Part shown: positions 45,277 to 54,792 of the stretch, piece after piece
Layout of the letters: the number at the start of each line of letters is the position of its first letter
Position numbering within the stretch: the stretch's first letter is position 1
Assembly: GCF_020144925.1 (NCBI RefSeq)
Contig: NZ_NSLC01000003.1
Span: forward strand, 124,001 to 188,000
Reading direction: 5' to 3'
DNA length: 64,000 nucleotides
Source of the DNA: Afifella sp. IM 167
GTDB lineage: Bacteria; Pseudomonadota; Alphaproteobacteria; Rhizobiales; Afifellaceae
Made by a program: the position numbers and the translations under genes
Notes under the pieces: generated by a model
The model's input: the letters and a program-made list of their open reading frames with translations, nothing else
Told to the model about the DNA's origin: nothing
The model's database searches: none

Positions 45277-46055
45277 TGAACGCGATGACGACGTCGGCCG
45301 AGCCGGTGACGCCCACAGAGGCGGCGAATGTGCCGGCCGAGACGCCGGCACAGCCCTACTTCGTCGCGCGCGACCTGCACGCCTATTACGGCGAGAGCTA
45401 CATCGTGCAGGGCGTCAGCTTCGAGGTGCACGAGAAGGAAGTCCTGGCGCTGCTGGGCCGCAACGGCGCCGGCAAGACCTCCACGCTGCGGACCATCGCC
45501 CGGGCGCCGAGCCCGGAATTGAAGACCGGCGAGATCTGGCTGAACGACCTGCCGCTGCACAAGATGGTCTCGCACCAGGCGGCGCGGGCGGGGGTCGTGC
45601 TGGTGCCGGAGGATCGGCGCATCATTCCGGGCCTCACCGTGGAGGAAAATCTCGTCTTGTCTCGCATCGCCGAGCCCTGCGGCTGGGAGCTGGAGCGCAT
45701 CTACGAGCATTTCCCGCGGCTGGCGGAACGGCGCGGCCAGGAGGCGACGACCATGTCGGGCGGCGAGCAGCAGATGCTCGCGGTCGCCCGCGCGCTCGCC
45801 CGCGACCTCAAGCTCCTCCTCCTCGACGAGCCCTATGAGGGGCTTGCGCCTGTGATCGTGCGCGAGATCGAGAAGATCGTCGCCGAGATCAAGGAGCTCG
45901 GCATCACCACCATCATCGTGGAGCAGAACGCCATCGCCGCGCTGCAGCTCGCCGACCGGGCGATCATCCTCGACATGGGCGAGGTGGTCTATGAGGGCAC
46001 CGCCAAGGAAGTGCTGGAGAACGAGGATCTGCGCCACGAATATCTGGCGGTGTGA
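45276..46055 (+). CDS. livF: ABC importer ATPase, LivF-like
   Basis: Second ATPase, 259 residues. An extra N-terminal segment of about 25 residues (Pro/Ala/Thr-rich) precedes the domain. Walker A is GRNGAGKTSTLR, the signature MSGGEQQMLAVARAL, and Walker B LLLLDEPYEGLAP; the LivF-typical VPEDRRIIPGLTV is also present. ATG 45276 shares a base with the livG stop (TGATG). Last gene of the importer; 6 bp separate it from the convergent glycosidase gene. Confidence 0.94.
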   Translation: MNAMTTSAEPVTPTEAANVPAETPAQPYFVARDLHAYYGESYIVQGVSFEVHEKEVLALLGRNGAGKTSTLRTIARAPSPELKTGEIWLNDLPLHKMVSHQAARAGVVLVPEDRRIIPGLTVEENLVLSRIAEPCGWELERIYEHFPRLAERRGQEATTMSGGEQQMLAVARALARDLKLLLLDEPYEGLAPVIVREIEKIVAEIKELGITTIIVEQNAIAALQLADRAIILDMGEVVYEGTAKEVLENEDLRHEYLAV

Positions 46056-46061
46056 CCCGGC

Positions 46062-46805
46062 CTATCGGGCCTGCGTCACCGCGATGATCGGGCCGACCGG
46101 GAAGAAGCCCCCGAAGCGGCGGATCCCCGGCGCGTAGATGGCGGAGATCGAGCCGTCGAGGAAGAGAGCGTCCTTGCAGCCGATCTTCTCCTTAAAGAGC
46201 CCGGAAAATTCCCAGAAGGTCACCGGCCCGTCGGAGATGGCAAAGACCGCTTCGCCGCGCGGCGTGACGCAGACGCCGTTGCGCAGCTTGGCGCTGTCGC
46301 TGTGTTCCAGGAAGCGCGGATGGCGCTTGCCGCCGACGAGGAGCATCGGGCCGGACTGGGTGGCGAATTCGGCCGGCGGCTTCCTGCGCAGAAATTCCTT
46401 CGTCTCCATCACGCCCGCCTTGCCCTGGCCGATCCAGAAGACGCCGTTCGGCAGCATATGGAAGTTGCCAGGCCCTTCATGGGTGTTGGCCGGCTTCAGC
46501 GTGCGGCCTTCTTCCATATAGAGCCCGACCGGCTGCAGCCTGTCGTCGTACATGCCGCCGTTCATGGCGAAGACGAGCTCTTTTCCCTCCTTCTCGACCG
46601 CCGATTTCAGCGCCGAGAAGGAGCCGTAGGGCTTGCCGGAAGCACCGCTGAGGTAGGTGCGCAGCGCCGCCCGCGCCGGATCGAAACGGCAGACGGAATA
46701 GGCGTTCTGCCCGTCACGCAGCGTTTCGCAGGCGGCGGCGCCGGCCGCGGCCGGGGCGAGGCAGGCGATGGCGGAAAGAAGAAGGGCGGTCAGACGCATC
46801 GGCAT
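46062..46805 (-). CDS. Secreted phosphodiester glycosidase-family protein (DUF2233)
   Basis: Secreted protein of 247 residues related to the NAGPA (phosphodiester glycosidase) family. A signal peptide covers about 1-23 ([10 protein letters not shown]). The family core is [21 protein letters not shown] and NGVFWI, and the final [17 protein letters not shown]. Human NAGPA removes GlcNAc caps; the bacterial members' substrates (likely cell-wall or exopolysaccharide phosphodiesters) are unknown. ATG 46805 is preceded by GGGAG. Divergent from leuC with a 290-bp gap. Confidence 0.85.
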   Translation of the reverse strand: MPMRLTALLLSAIACLAPAAAGAAACETLRDGQNAYSVCRFDPARAALRTYLSGASGKPYGSFSALKSAVEKEGKELVFAMNGGMYDDRLQPVGLYMEEGRTLKPANTHEGPGNFHMLPNGVFWIGQGKAGVMETKEFLRRKPPAEFATQSGPMLLVGGKRHPRFLEHSDSAKLRNGVCVTPRGEAVFAISDGPVTFWEFSGLFKEKIGCKDALFLDGSISAIYAPGIRRFGGFFPVGPIIAVTQAR

Positions 46806-46886
46806 CGGTTATCTCCCGGCCAGGAAAATGTCACCCGCGCCGCCCGAGAATTGTGAGATGCCGGCACCCTTGCTATATGGAGGCCC

Positions 46887-47042
46887 ATGTCGCCGCAGGG
46901 AAATTTCCCGGCGCGGCCGCGGCAAGTCGCGGTCGGCGCCCGCACCACGCTCGCCTTTGCGGCGATCGGCGACCATCAGCGCCTGCCCTGGCGCTTCTTT
47001 GCGCGTCTCTTCGCCTCCGACGGTTCGCTTATCGGCGGCTGA
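46887..47042 (+). CDS. Possible small ORF upstream of leuC
   Basis: A 51-codon reading frame ([10 protein letters not shown]...GSLIGG) in the 290-bp gap before leuC. GGAGG sits 3 bp before the ATG, closer than normal, and TATAT precedes it. The product is basic, without a signal peptide or recognised domain. It is not leucine-rich enough for a classical leucine leader peptide. It may be non-coding. Apart from it, I see no clear element in this gap. Confidence 0.2.
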   Translation: MSPQGNFPARPRQVAVGARTTLAFAAIGDHQRLPWRFFARLFASDGSLIGG

Positions 47043-47095
47043 CAAAACCGCCGCCAACCGATCCTTCGAACGCCATTTTCCGAAAGCCGAGAGAC

Positions 47096-48508
47096 ATGAA
47101 ACCGAGAACACTCTACGACAAGATCTGGGACGACCATCTGGTCGACACGCAGCCGGGCGGCACCTCGCTGCTCTATATCGACCGCCATCTCGTCCATGAA
47201 GTGACGAGCCCGCAGGCCTTCGAGGGCCTGAGGATCGCCGGCCGCCAGGTGCATGCGCCGGACAAGACGCTCGCCGTCGTCGACCACAACGTGCCGACCA
47301 CCGACCGCTCCAAGGGCATCGACGATCCGGAATCGGCCGTGCAGGTCGGCGCGCTCGCCAAGAACGCCGCCGATTTCGGCATCGAGTATTACAACGAGCT
47401 CGATAAGCGGCAGGGCATCGTCCACATCATCGGGCCGGAGCAGGGCTTCACCCTGCCGGGCATGACGATCGTCTGCGGCGACAGCCACACTTCCACGCAT
47501 GGCGCTTTCGGCGCGCTTGCCCACGGCATCGGCACCTCGGAGGTGGAGCATGTCCTCGCCACCCAGACGCTGATCCAGTCCAAGGCGAAGAACATGCGCG
47601 TCACCGTCGACGGCAAGCTGCCGGATGGCGTGACGGCCAAGGATATCATCCTCGCCATCATCGGAGAGATCGGCACGGCCGGCGGCACCGGCCATGTCAT
47701 CGAATATGCCGGCGAGGCGATCCGCGCCCTGTCCATGGAAGGGCGGATGACGGTCTGCAACATGTCGATCGAGGCGGGCGCGCGCGCCGGCATGATCGCG
47801 CCCGACGAGACGACCTACGCCTATATCGCCGACCGGCCGCGGGCGCCCACGGGCACCGCCTGGGACATGGCCAAGGCCTATTGGGAGAGCCTTCCTTCCG
47901 ACGAGGGCGCGCATTTCGACCGCGAGGTGCGGCTCGACGCGGCTTCGCTGCCGCCGATCGTCACCTGGGGCTCCTCGCCGGAGGACGTCATCTCGGTTCT
48001 CGGCGCGGTGCCCAATCCGGACGACATCGCCGACGAGAACAAGCGTGCCTCCAAGTGGCGGGCGCTGAAATACATGGGCCTGACGCCGGGCACCAAGATC
48101 ACCGACATCACGCTCGACCGCGTCTTCATCGGCTCGTGCACCAACGGGCGGATCGAGGATCTGAGGGAAGCGGCGAAGGTGGCCGAAGGCCGCAAGGTCG
48201 CGGACAGTGTCCAGGCGATGGTCGTGCCGGGCTCCGGCCTCGTCAAGGCGCAGGCCGAGGCGGAGGGGCTCGACAAGATCTTTCTCGCCGCGGGCTTTGA
48301 ATGGCGCGAGCCGGGCTGCTCCATGTGCCTGGCCATGAACGCCGACAAGCTGGCGCCTGAAGAGCGCTGCGCCTCCACCTCGAACCGCAATTTCGAGGGA
48401 CGCCAGGGCTTCAAGGGGCGCACGCACCTCGTCTCGCCGGCCATGGCCGCGGCGGCCGCGATCGCCGGTCACTTCGTCGACATCCGCGAATGGGACCGCC
48501 AGGGCTAG
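47096..48508 (+). CDS. leuC: 3-isopropylmalate dehydratase large subunit
   Basis: Large subunit of the leucine-pathway isomerase (2- to 3-isopropylmalate), an aconitase relative with a [4Fe-4S] cluster; 470 residues. Cluster cysteines lie in GSCTNGR and [17 protein letters not shown] and [28 protein letters not shown] are further family marks. ATG 47096 ([11 protein letters not shown]) is the start; the frame upstream has no homology. The partner leuD is 0.9 kb downstream, separated by a terminator and two small genes. Confidence 0.97.
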   Translation: MKPRTLYDKIWDDHLVDTQPGGTSLLYIDRHLVHEVTSPQAFEGLRIAGRQVHAPDKTLAVVDHNVPTTDRSKGIDDPESAVQVGALAKNAADFGIEYYNELDKRQGIVHIIGPEQGFTLPGMTIVCGDSHTSTHGAFGALAHGIGTSEVEHVLATQTLIQSKAKNMRVTVDGKLPDGVTAKDIILAIIGEIGTAGGTGHVIEYAGEAIRALSMEGRMTVCNMSIEAGARAGMIAPDETTYAYIADRPRAPTGTAWDMAKAYWESLPSDEGAHFDREVRLDAASLPPIVTWGSSPEDVISVLGAVPNPDDIADENKRASKWRALKYMGLTPGTKITDITLDRVFIGSCTNGRIEDLREAAKVAEGRKVADSVQAMVVPGSGLVKAQAEAEGLDKIFLAAGFEWREPGCSMCLAMNADKLAPEERCASTSNRNFEGRQGFKGRTHLVSPAMAAAAAIAGHFVDIREWDRQG

Positions 48509-48530
48509 CCGGGCGCAAGGGAAATGCGGA

Positions 48531-48560
48531 AAGGGGCCGTTTCCGGACGGCCCTTTTTCT
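48531..48560 (+). terminator. Rho-independent terminator of leuC
   Basis: AAGGGGCCGT (48531-48540) pairs with ACGGCCCTTT (48547-48556), with a GT wobble, and a T-rich run (TTCT) follows. It starts 22 bp after the leuC stop and separates leuC from the next genes. Confidence 0.8.
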
Positions 48561-48691
48561 TTGTCTCGCTTGCATGCCTTTTTCGGGGCCTGTGCCGCGG
48601 GACCCATGCCGCAAGGCTCGTGCCGTAGCGCGCTTGGCGGGGCTTGAGCGGGGCCTTAGGCTCGCATCCGGGCAGGCGAAGGAGCACATGC

Positions 48692-48952
48692 ATGCCGCAG
48701 GAGCGGGACGAGGCGCGGCGGCGCGAGGCCGAGGACGCGCTGAAACGCGTCAGCCGGGACAGCGAGTCGATCGGGACCTCCTCCTTCGCGCGGGCGGCGG
48801 GCCAGGCGAAGGGGCACTTTTCGGGGGCGGACGCCCCGCAACAGGACCGGATCGAAGTCTGGGGCCGGCGCGTCGGCCGCGGCCTCGCCCTTGTCTTCGT
48901 CCTGTGGCTTCTCTGGCATCTTGTGAGCACCTATCTCTTGCAACATGCATGA
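48692..48952 (+). CDS. Small C-terminally anchored membrane protein, unknown
   Basis: An 86-residue protein not recognised. The N-terminal 60 residues are highly charged (RDEARRREAEDALKRVSRD), probably helical, and one membrane helix occupies about 63-84 (GLALVFVLWLLWHLVSTYLL). This places the charged part in the cytoplasm or at the membrane surface. ATG 48692 has GGAG 7 bp upstream. Its last 8 bases overlap the start of the next (zincin) gene, so the two products are coupled and may work together. Confidence 0.65.
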   Translation: MPQERDEARRREAEDALKRVSRDSESIGTSSFARAAGQAKGHFSGADAPQQDRIEVWGRRVGRGLALVFVLWLLWHLVSTYLLQHA

Positions 48953-49364
48953 CGGTTTTTCTTCCGCTGCCGCCTTCGGTCGCGGCCCCGACCTTGCCGA
49001 GTTCGAGCGCCTCGCGGTGGCGGCCTACGACGCCCTGCCGGCGGAGTTCCGCAGGCTTACGGGCGATATCCAGATCCGCGTCGCCGAAGCCGCCGACCGG
49101 GATGCGCTCGACGAGCTCGACATCGACGACCCGCTCGATCTTCTCGGCCTCTTCGAGGGGATCGGCCTGGCCCATGGCGGGGCGACGCCCTACACCGGCG
49201 CCCTGCCCAACCGGGTGTGGCTCTACAGGCGGGCGATCCTCACCTACTGGCGCGAGAACGAGGAGCGGCTGGAAGACATCATCACCCATGTCCTCATCCA
49301 CGAGATCGGCCATCATTTCGGCCTTTCCGACGACGACATGGACGAACTCTACGAGGGCGAGTGA
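48945..49364 (+). CDS. Zincin-like metallopeptidase family protein
   Basis: Predicted zinc metallopeptidase of 139 residues (zincin_1/DUF1025 group). The zinc motif HEIGHHFGL runs from H119 with catalytic E120 and H123, followed by a SDDDMDELY tail typical of the family. The N-terminal half ([19 protein letters not shown]) is the conserved helical part. No signal peptide, so it should act in the cytoplasm. It starts within the small membrane protein gene and ends 62 bp before leuD. The substrate is unknown. Confidence 0.87.
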   Translation: MHDGFSSAAAFGRGPDLAEFERLAVAAYDALPAEFRRLTGDIQIRVAEAADRDALDELDIDDPLDLLGLFEGIGLAHGGATPYTGALPNRVWLYRRAILTYWRENEERLEDIITHVLIHEIGHHFGLSDDDMDELYEGE

Positions 49365-49426
49365 GGCCGCGCCCGCTTGACGCCCGCAACGCTCCGACGC
49401 ATGAGAAGCGGCGAAAGGAAGCTGCC

Positions 49427-50032
49427 ATGGAAAAGTTCACGACCCTGACGGGCGTTGCCGCCCCCCTGCCGATCGTCAATGTCGACACCGACATGATCAT
49501 TCCCAAGCAGTTCCTGAAGACGATCAAGCGCACCGGCCTCGGCGCCTCGCTCTTCTACGAGCAGCGCTTCAACGAGGACGGCTCGGAGAACGAGGATTTC
49601 ATCCTCAACAAGCCGGCCTATCGGAACGCCAAGATCCTGGTCGCGGGCGACAATTTCGGCTGCGGCTCCTCGCGCGAGCATGCGCCCTGGGCGCTGCAGG
49701 ATTTCGGCATCACCTGCGTGATCTCCACCTCCTTCGCCGACATTTTCTACAATAACTGCTTCAAGAACGGCATTCTGCCGATCGTCGTCAGCCCCGAAGA
49801 GCTGGAAAAGCTCATGGACGACGCGTCGCGCGGCTCCAATGCGACCCTGACGGTGGACCTGGAGGCCGAGGAGATCCGCGGCCCGGATGGCGGCCGCATT
49901 CCCTTCAAGATCGACGCCTTCCGCCGGCACTGCCTCTTGAACGGCCTCGACGATATCGGCCTGACGATGCAGAAGTCCGAGGCGATCCAAGGCTATGAAG
50001 GGCGGATGAGCGAGAACCGGCCCTGGGTCTAG
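49427..50032 (+). CDS. leuD: 3-isopropylmalate dehydratase small subunit
   Basis: Small (swivelling) subunit of the isopropylmalate isomerase, 201 residues. The signatures are [34 protein letters not shown], and [23 protein letters not shown] 49427 follows a good AAAGGAAG ribosome binding site. It forms the active enzyme with LeuC. A terminator lies directly downstream. Confidence 0.97.
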   Translation: MEKFTTLTGVAAPLPIVNVDTDMIIPKQFLKTIKRTGLGASLFYEQRFNEDGSENEDFILNKPAYRNAKILVAGDNFGCGSSREHAPWALQDFGITCVISTSFADIFYNNCFKNGILPIVVSPEELEKLMDDASRGSNATLTVDLEAEEIRGPDGGRIPFKIDAFRRHCLLNGLDDIGLTMQKSEAIQGYEGRMSENRPWV

Positions 50033-50044
50033 GTTGCGACGGCT

Positions 50045-50076
50045 CCGGCCGAAGCGGGAAATTTCTGGCCGTTTTT
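50045..50076 (+). terminator. Rho-independent terminator of leuD
   Basis: CGGCC (50045-50049) and GGCCG (50066-50070) pair, extended inside by GAA/TTC with one bulged T, followed by six T residues (50071-50076). Twelve bp after the leuD stop. Confidence 0.75.
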
Positions 50077-50180
50077 TCAGATGCTTACGAAATTGTGAGC
50101 GGCCCGGCCGGGGCCGGCGGGATTCTCATCGCGTCCGAATCCGTTTAGACAGGCGCTGCAACCAGCCAGCGGAGTGCAGG

Positions 50181-51383
50181 ATGCGGACTGCAATCTTCGG
50201 TGGGCACAAGGTGGCGATCGCCCTGGCGCTTTGCGCGGGTCTCGCCCTGCCGGCGCCCGCCCTCGCGGCCAGCTTCTCGGCCTGTGTCGACACCCTGACG
50301 CGCCAGGTCGTGGCGGAAGGGGTCAGCCGGCGCGTCGCCGAGCGTGCGCTCGGTGCCGCGCGCTACGACGAAGAGGTGATGCGCAAGGCGCGCGCCCAGC
50401 CGGAATTCAAGACGCCGATCTGGGACTATATGGGCTTCCTCGTCGACGAGCAGCGGATCGCCGACGGCCAGACCATGATGCGGCGCTACGACCGAGTCCT
50501 GCGGGAGGCCGAGCGGCGCTTCGGCGTCAACCGCTACGTCATCGCGGCGATCTGGGGCGTGGAAAGCAATTACGGTCAGGATGCCGGCGACGACTTCCTG
50601 CCGCACGCGCTCGCCAACCTCGTCTGCGGCGGGGTGCGGGCCAAGTTCTTCCGCGGCGAGCTCGTCGCGGCCCTTGAGCTTGTCGACCGGGGCGACCTGG
50701 AGCTCGAGGAGCTCTACGGCTCCTGGGCCGGCGCCTTCGGCCAGACGCAGTTCATTCCCTCCACCTATCGCCGGCTCGCCGTCGACGGCGACGGCGACGG
50801 CAAGCGCGACCTGGTCAAGTCGGCGGCCGATGCCCTCGCCTCGACGGCCAACTATCTCGACAAGGCGGGATGGCGGAAGGGCGAATCATGGCTGATCGAG
50901 GTGAAGGCGCCCGACAGCTACAAGGGGCCGACCGGGAGGGGGCGCAAGGCGAGCCTTTCCACCTGGGCCAAGCGCGGCATCGTGCGGGCCGACGGGGCGC
51001 ATCTTGCCGGCGGGGCGCAGGCGGGCCTTCTCCTGCCGTCTGGGCCGAAAGGGCCGGGCTTCCTCGTCTTCCGTAACTTCGATGCGATCTATTCCTACAA
51101 TCAGGCGGAGAGCTATGCGCTCGCCATCTCGCATCTGGCCGACCGGCTCGCCGGCTATCCGGGGCTGCGGACCGCCTGGCCGACCGACGATCCGCCGCTG
51201 TCGCGGGCGCAGCGCTTCCAGCTGCAGAGGCTCCTGCTCGCCAAGGGCTACGATGTCGGCGAGGCGGACGGGAAGATCGGCCCGCAGAGCCGGGCCGCCA
51301 TCGAGGCGGCGGAGAAGCGCTTCGGCATGCCACCGACCGGCCGGCCGGGCGGCAAGATCTACCGGGCGCTTGGCGGGCGCTGA
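50181..51383 (+). CDS. Lytic murein transglycosylase with peptidoglycan-binding domain
   Basis: Periplasmic MltB-type (family 3) lytic transglycosylase, 400 residues. A signal peptide (1-30, ending PALAA) precedes the catalytic domain; the active-site glutamate is E128 in AIWGVESNYGQ, with GAFGQTQFIPSTY and NYLDKAGWRKGESW typical of the family. The C-terminal 60 or so residues form a peptidoglycan-binding fold (RFQLQRLLLAKGYDVGEADGKIGPQSRAAI). It cleaves glycan strands to 1,6-anhydromuropeptides. ATG 50181 has GGAG 6 bp upstream. Own transcript after the leuD terminator. Confidence 0.92.
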   Translation: MRTAIFGGHKVAIALALCAGLALPAPALAASFSACVDTLTRQVVAEGVSRRVAERALGAARYDEEVMRKARAQPEFKTPIWDYMGFLVDEQRIADGQTMMRRYDRVLREAERRFGVNRYVIAAIWGVESNYGQDAGDDFLPHALANLVCGGVRAKFFRGELVAALELVDRGDLELEELYGSWAGAFGQTQFIPSTYRRLAVDGDGDGKRDLVKSAADALASTANYLDKAGWRKGESWLIEVKAPDSYKGPTGRGRKASLSTWAKRGIVRADGAHLAGGAQAGLLLPSGPKGPGFLVFRNFDAIYSYNQAESYALAISHLADRLAGYPGLRTAWPTDDPPLSRAQRFQLQRLLLAKGYDVGEADGKIGPQSRAAIEAAEKRFGMPPTGRPGGKIYRALGGR

Positions 51384-51501
51384 GCGTCACGCTCGTCAGG
51401 TCGTCGGCGCCGGGGTTCGTCACAAACGGGTTCACACGACAAGCAGAATTGTCACCTTCCCCTGCGGATGCTAGGCATGGCGTGGCCAAGGGGAAGAGGC
51501 C

Positions 51502-53529
51502 ATGGTTTCGATCCGCAGTGTGCTTGCACTGTCGCTCGCAGGGCTGCAGCTCGTCGCCATAGCTGCAGTCATTCTGCCGTTCTACTTTACCTCCGAGCGG
51601 GTTCTTCTTGACCACGCGCGCGTCCTCATGCGCGACGTGGCGCATAACACGATCAACCACGCCATCGGTTTCCTCGCTCCTGCCGAGGCGGCGGCCGACC
51701 TTTCGCAGCGTCTCGCCCGCCAGCAGGTGGTCTCCAGCGAGAACGAAGATGCGATGGAGCGCTACTTCTTCGAGCAGCTGCGTTCGCACGACCAGTTCGC
51801 CGGCATCTTCTACGGCAATACCGAAGGCGACTTCGTCTATGTGAACCGCGACGCCTCCCTCGGCCGGCCGGCCTATCGGGCAAAGACGATCGAGAACCGG
51901 CCGGAGCGGCGCAGCGTCGATCTCGTCTGGCGCGACGACGCCTATTCCGTCATCTCGCGCCGCTCCGATCCGCAGGACCGCTACGACCCGCGCACCCGCC
52001 CCTGGTATGGCGGGGCCGTGGAGGCGAAAGGGGTCGCCTGGACCGATCCTTACATCTTCTTCTCCTCGCGCGAGCCGGGCATCACCGTCGCGACGCCGGT
52101 GACGAGCGAGGCGGGCGAGCTGAAGGGCGTCGTCGGCATCGACATCGAGATCTCGGCCCTCTCGCTCTTCCTCTCCAGCCTCAAGGTCGGCGAGCATGGC
52201 GGCGCCTTCATCGTTTCCAATTCGGGCGACGTCATCGCCTATCCGGATCCGGCGAAGATCAAGATGGCCAGCGAATCCGGCGAGGCGCTGCGTTTTGCCC
52301 GCATCGACGAGCTCGACGATCCTCTCGCCCGGGCGGCGGCCGCCTCGTTCCCGGGCCTCGGCAAGGCCGGTCCGTCGGCGCAAAATTACTCCAGCTTTCG
52401 CTACGGCGGGGAAGATTATCACGCCGTCGCTTCCTCGCTGCCGGGCACGCGCTGGCCCTGGACGGTCATCACCTACGTGCCGGAGAACGACTTTCTCGGT
52501 GCCATCAAGGAGAGCCGGCGCAACGGTTACGTCCTCGTCGTCTGCGTCGCGCTCCTGACTGGCCTTATCGGGCTCCTCATCGCCCGCTCCATCACCCGGC
52601 CCATCGGCCAGCTCTACAGCCAGGCGGAAGACATCGCCGCTGGCGACCTCAAGCCGATGCCGCCTCTGGCGACGCGTTACAACGAGCTTCACCGCACGGG
52701 CCTTGCCTTCTCGCGCATGACGGAATGGCTGCGGCGCGAGCGCGATGCGAACGAGACGCTGACCGGCGACCTGCGGCAGGCCTCGCGCGAACTGGAGGCG
52801 CGGGTGGAAAAGCGCACGGCCGAGCTCAACGCGGCCAATGCGCGGCTGAAGGAGGAGGCGGAGCTGCGCGCCGCGCAGGCCGAGAGCCTGAAGAAGGCGA
52901 ACGCCCAGGCCGAGCTTCTCGCCCGCGAACTGAACCACCGGGTCAAGAACGTCTTCGCAGTGGTCTCGGCGGTGCTTTCGCTCGGGGCGCGTTCGGCCGA
53001 ATCGGCCGACGACCTCGCACGCACGACACGGCGGCGCATCGATGCCCTCTCGAAAGCCCACAGCGTCACGCAGGGGCATGGCTCGGCCGCCGCGGCGAGC
53101 GATCTCGGCCGGCTCGCCAAGCTGGTTCTCGCCCCTTATGTGCGCGAGGATGCGGACCAGGTCAGCGTGACGGGCGAAGCGATCAAGATCGACAACGACG
53201 TGGCGACCGCCCTCGGCCTCATTCTGCATGAACTTGCCACCAACGCCGCCAAATACGGGGCGCTCAGCGTTCCGGAGGGTCAGGTCGAGCTTTCCTGGCA
53301 GAGCGAGGGCGCTGAGGATAACCGGCAGCTCACCATCGTCTGGCGGGAGCGGGGCGGGCCGAAGCCGATCGCGCCGGGGCCGGACAAGCATGGCTTCGGC
53401 ACGCAGATGGTGCAGCAGATCGCCGCCCAGTACCGCGCCAGCTACGAAATCGACTGGCACGAGGAAGGGCTGACGGCGATCCTTCGCCTGCCGCTGTCAG
53501 AGGCAGAATCGTCACACGAGGCGGCCTGA
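51502..53529 (+). CDS. Sensor histidine kinase, HisKA_2/HWE type with dCache domain
   Basis: Membrane sensor kinase of 675 residues. Helix 1 (about 6-28) and helix 2 (about 342-362) bracket a periplasmic dCache domain; its small-molecule site region reads RPWYGGAVEAKGVAWTDPYIF. A HAMP domain (363-415) and a coiled coil follow. The phosphoacceptor is H479 in the ELNHRVKNVFAVV motif of the HisKA_2/HWE class, and the ATPase has the N-box HELATNAAKYGA. No response regulator is encoded nearby, so it is an orphan. Such kinases often feed the general stress response or control second messengers in alphaproteobacteria. The ligand is unknown. Confidence 0.9.
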   Translation: MVSIRSVLALSLAGLQLVAIAAVILPFYFTSERVLLDHARVLMRDVAHNTINHAIGFLAPAEAAADLSQRLARQQVVSSENEDAMERYFFEQLRSHDQFAGIFYGNTEGDFVYVNRDASLGRPAYRAKTIENRPERRSVDLVWRDDAYSVISRRSDPQDRYDPRTRPWYGGAVEAKGVAWTDPYIFFSSREPGITVATPVTSEAGELKGVVGIDIEISALSLFLSSLKVGEHGGAFIVSNSGDVIAYPDPAKIKMASESGEALRFARIDELDDPLARAAAASFPGLGKAGPSAQNYSSFRYGGEDYHAVASSLPGTRWPWTVITYVPENDFLGAIKESRRNGYVLVVCVALLTGLIGLLIARSITRPIGQLYSQAEDIAAGDLKPMPPLATRYNELHRTGLAFSRMTEWLRRERDANETLTGDLRQASRELEARVEKRTAELNAANARLKEEAELRAAQAESLKKANAQAELLARELNHRVKNVFAVVSAVLSLGARSAESADDLARTTRRRIDALSKAHSVTQGHGSAAAASDLGRLAKLVLAPYVREDADQVSVTGEAIKIDNDVATALGLILHELATNAAKYGALSVPEGQVELSWQSEGAEDNRQLTIVWRERGGPKPIAPGPDKHGFGTQMVQQIAAQYRASYEIDWHEEGLTAILRLPLSEAESSHEAA

Positions 53530-53630
53530 TGGCACCAGCTACGTTCTTATCGGCTCCGGCAGGGCCGGGGCGTCTTGCCTCCATCCATGCGAGCGGCTAG
53601 CTCAACGAACCCCTGAAGACGGAAGAACTG

Positions 53631-54758
53631 ATGACGCACAAGCTCCTGCTCCTCGCCGGCGACGGTATCGGCCCTGAAATCATGGCCGAGGTGAAGGCCC
53701 TCATCGACTGGATGAACGCGGAGGGGATCGGCTCCTTCGATTGCGAGGAGGGTCTCGTCGGCGGCTCGGCCTACGACGCGGAGGGTGTGGCGGTCTCCGA
53801 GGCCACCATGGCGACGGCGCTCGCCTGCGACGCGGTGCTCTTCGGTGCGGTCGGCGGGCCGAAATGGGACGGCGTTCCCTACGACGTGCGCCCCGAGGCC
53901 GGGCTCCTGCGGCTGCGCAAGGATCTCGGCCTCTTCGCCAATCTGCGTCCCGCCATCTGCTATCCGGCGCTCGCCGACGCCTCCTCGCTGAAGCGCGAGG
54001 TGGTGGAAGGTCTCGACGTCCTCATCGTGCGCGAGCTGACCGGCGGCGTCTATTTCGGCGAGCCGAAGGAGATCACCGATCTCGGCAACGGCCAGAAGCG
54101 CGCCGTCGACACGCAGGTCTACGACACCTTCGAGATCGAGCGGATCGTGCGGGTCGCCTGCGACCTCGCCAAGACCCGCGACAAGCGCGTGACCTCGATG
54201 GAAAAGCGCAACGTGATGAAGTCGGGCGTCCTTTGGAACGAGGTCGCGACCGCGGTCGCCGCGCGCGAATATCCCGAGATCGCCTTCGACCACATGCTGG
54301 CGGATGCCGGCGGCATGCAGCTGGTGCGCTGGCCGAAGCAGTTCGACGTCATCGTCACCGACAACCTCTTCGGCGACATGCTGTCGGACGTCGCGGCGAT
54401 GCTGACCGGCTCGCTCGGCATGCTGCCGTCGGCCTCGCTCGGCGCGCCGGATGCGCATACCGGCCGGCGCAAGGCGATGTATGAGCCGGTGCACGGCTCG
54501 GCTCCCGACATCGCCGGCAAGGAAGTGGCGAACCCGATCGCCATGTTCGCTTCCTTCGCCATGGCGCTGCGCTATTCCTGCGGGATGATCGAGGAAGCCG
54601 GCAAGCTGGAAGCGGCGATCGCGGAGGTGCTCGACGAGGGCCTGCGCACGCGCGACATCCTTCCCAGACAGGGCGCGGAGGGTCTGACGGAGGTCGGCAC
54701 CAAGGGCATGGGCCAGGCGATCCGCGAACGCTTCCTGGCGATGATGCAGGCCGGCTGA
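53631..54758 (+). CDS. leuB: 3-isopropylmalate dehydrogenase
   Basis: NAD-dependent oxidative decarboxylase of 3-isopropylmalate, third step of leucine synthesis; 375 residues. [27 protein letters not shown], the [14 protein letters not shown] region, and [17 protein letters not shown] mark the family. ATG 53631 follows GGAAGAA. It is not in one unit with leuC/leuD, but close to them. A GC-rich hairpin separates it from the convergent gene that follows. Confidence 0.97.
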   Translation: MTHKLLLLAGDGIGPEIMAEVKALIDWMNAEGIGSFDCEEGLVGGSAYDAEGVAVSEATMATALACDAVLFGAVGGPKWDGVPYDVRPEAGLLRLRKDLGLFANLRPAICYPALADASSLKREVVEGLDVLIVRELTGGVYFGEPKEITDLGNGQKRAVDTQVYDTFEIERIVRVACDLAKTRDKRVTSMEKRNVMKSGVLWNEVATAVAAREYPEIAFDHMLADAGGMQLVRWPKQFDVIVTDNLFGDMLSDVAAMLTGSLGMLPSASLGAPDAHTGRRKAMYEPVHGSAPDIAGKEVANPIAMFASFAMALRYSCGMIEEAGKLEAAIAEVLDEGLRTRDILPRQGAEGLTEVGTKGMGQAIRERFLAMMQAG

Positions 54759-54768
54759 GATCGCTTGC

Positions 54769-54786
54769 GGGCGGCTTCGGCCGCCC
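54769..54786. terminator. GC-rich hairpin between convergent leuB and the Aat homologue
   Basis: GGGCGGC (54769-54775) and GCCGCCC (54780-54786) pair across a TTCG tetraloop, one of the most stable loops known. No long T run follows on either strand, so it may be an intrinsic terminator of the loop-stabilised kind or simply a 3' end stabiliser. Confidence 0.4.
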
Positions 54787-54792
54787 CGCCCC

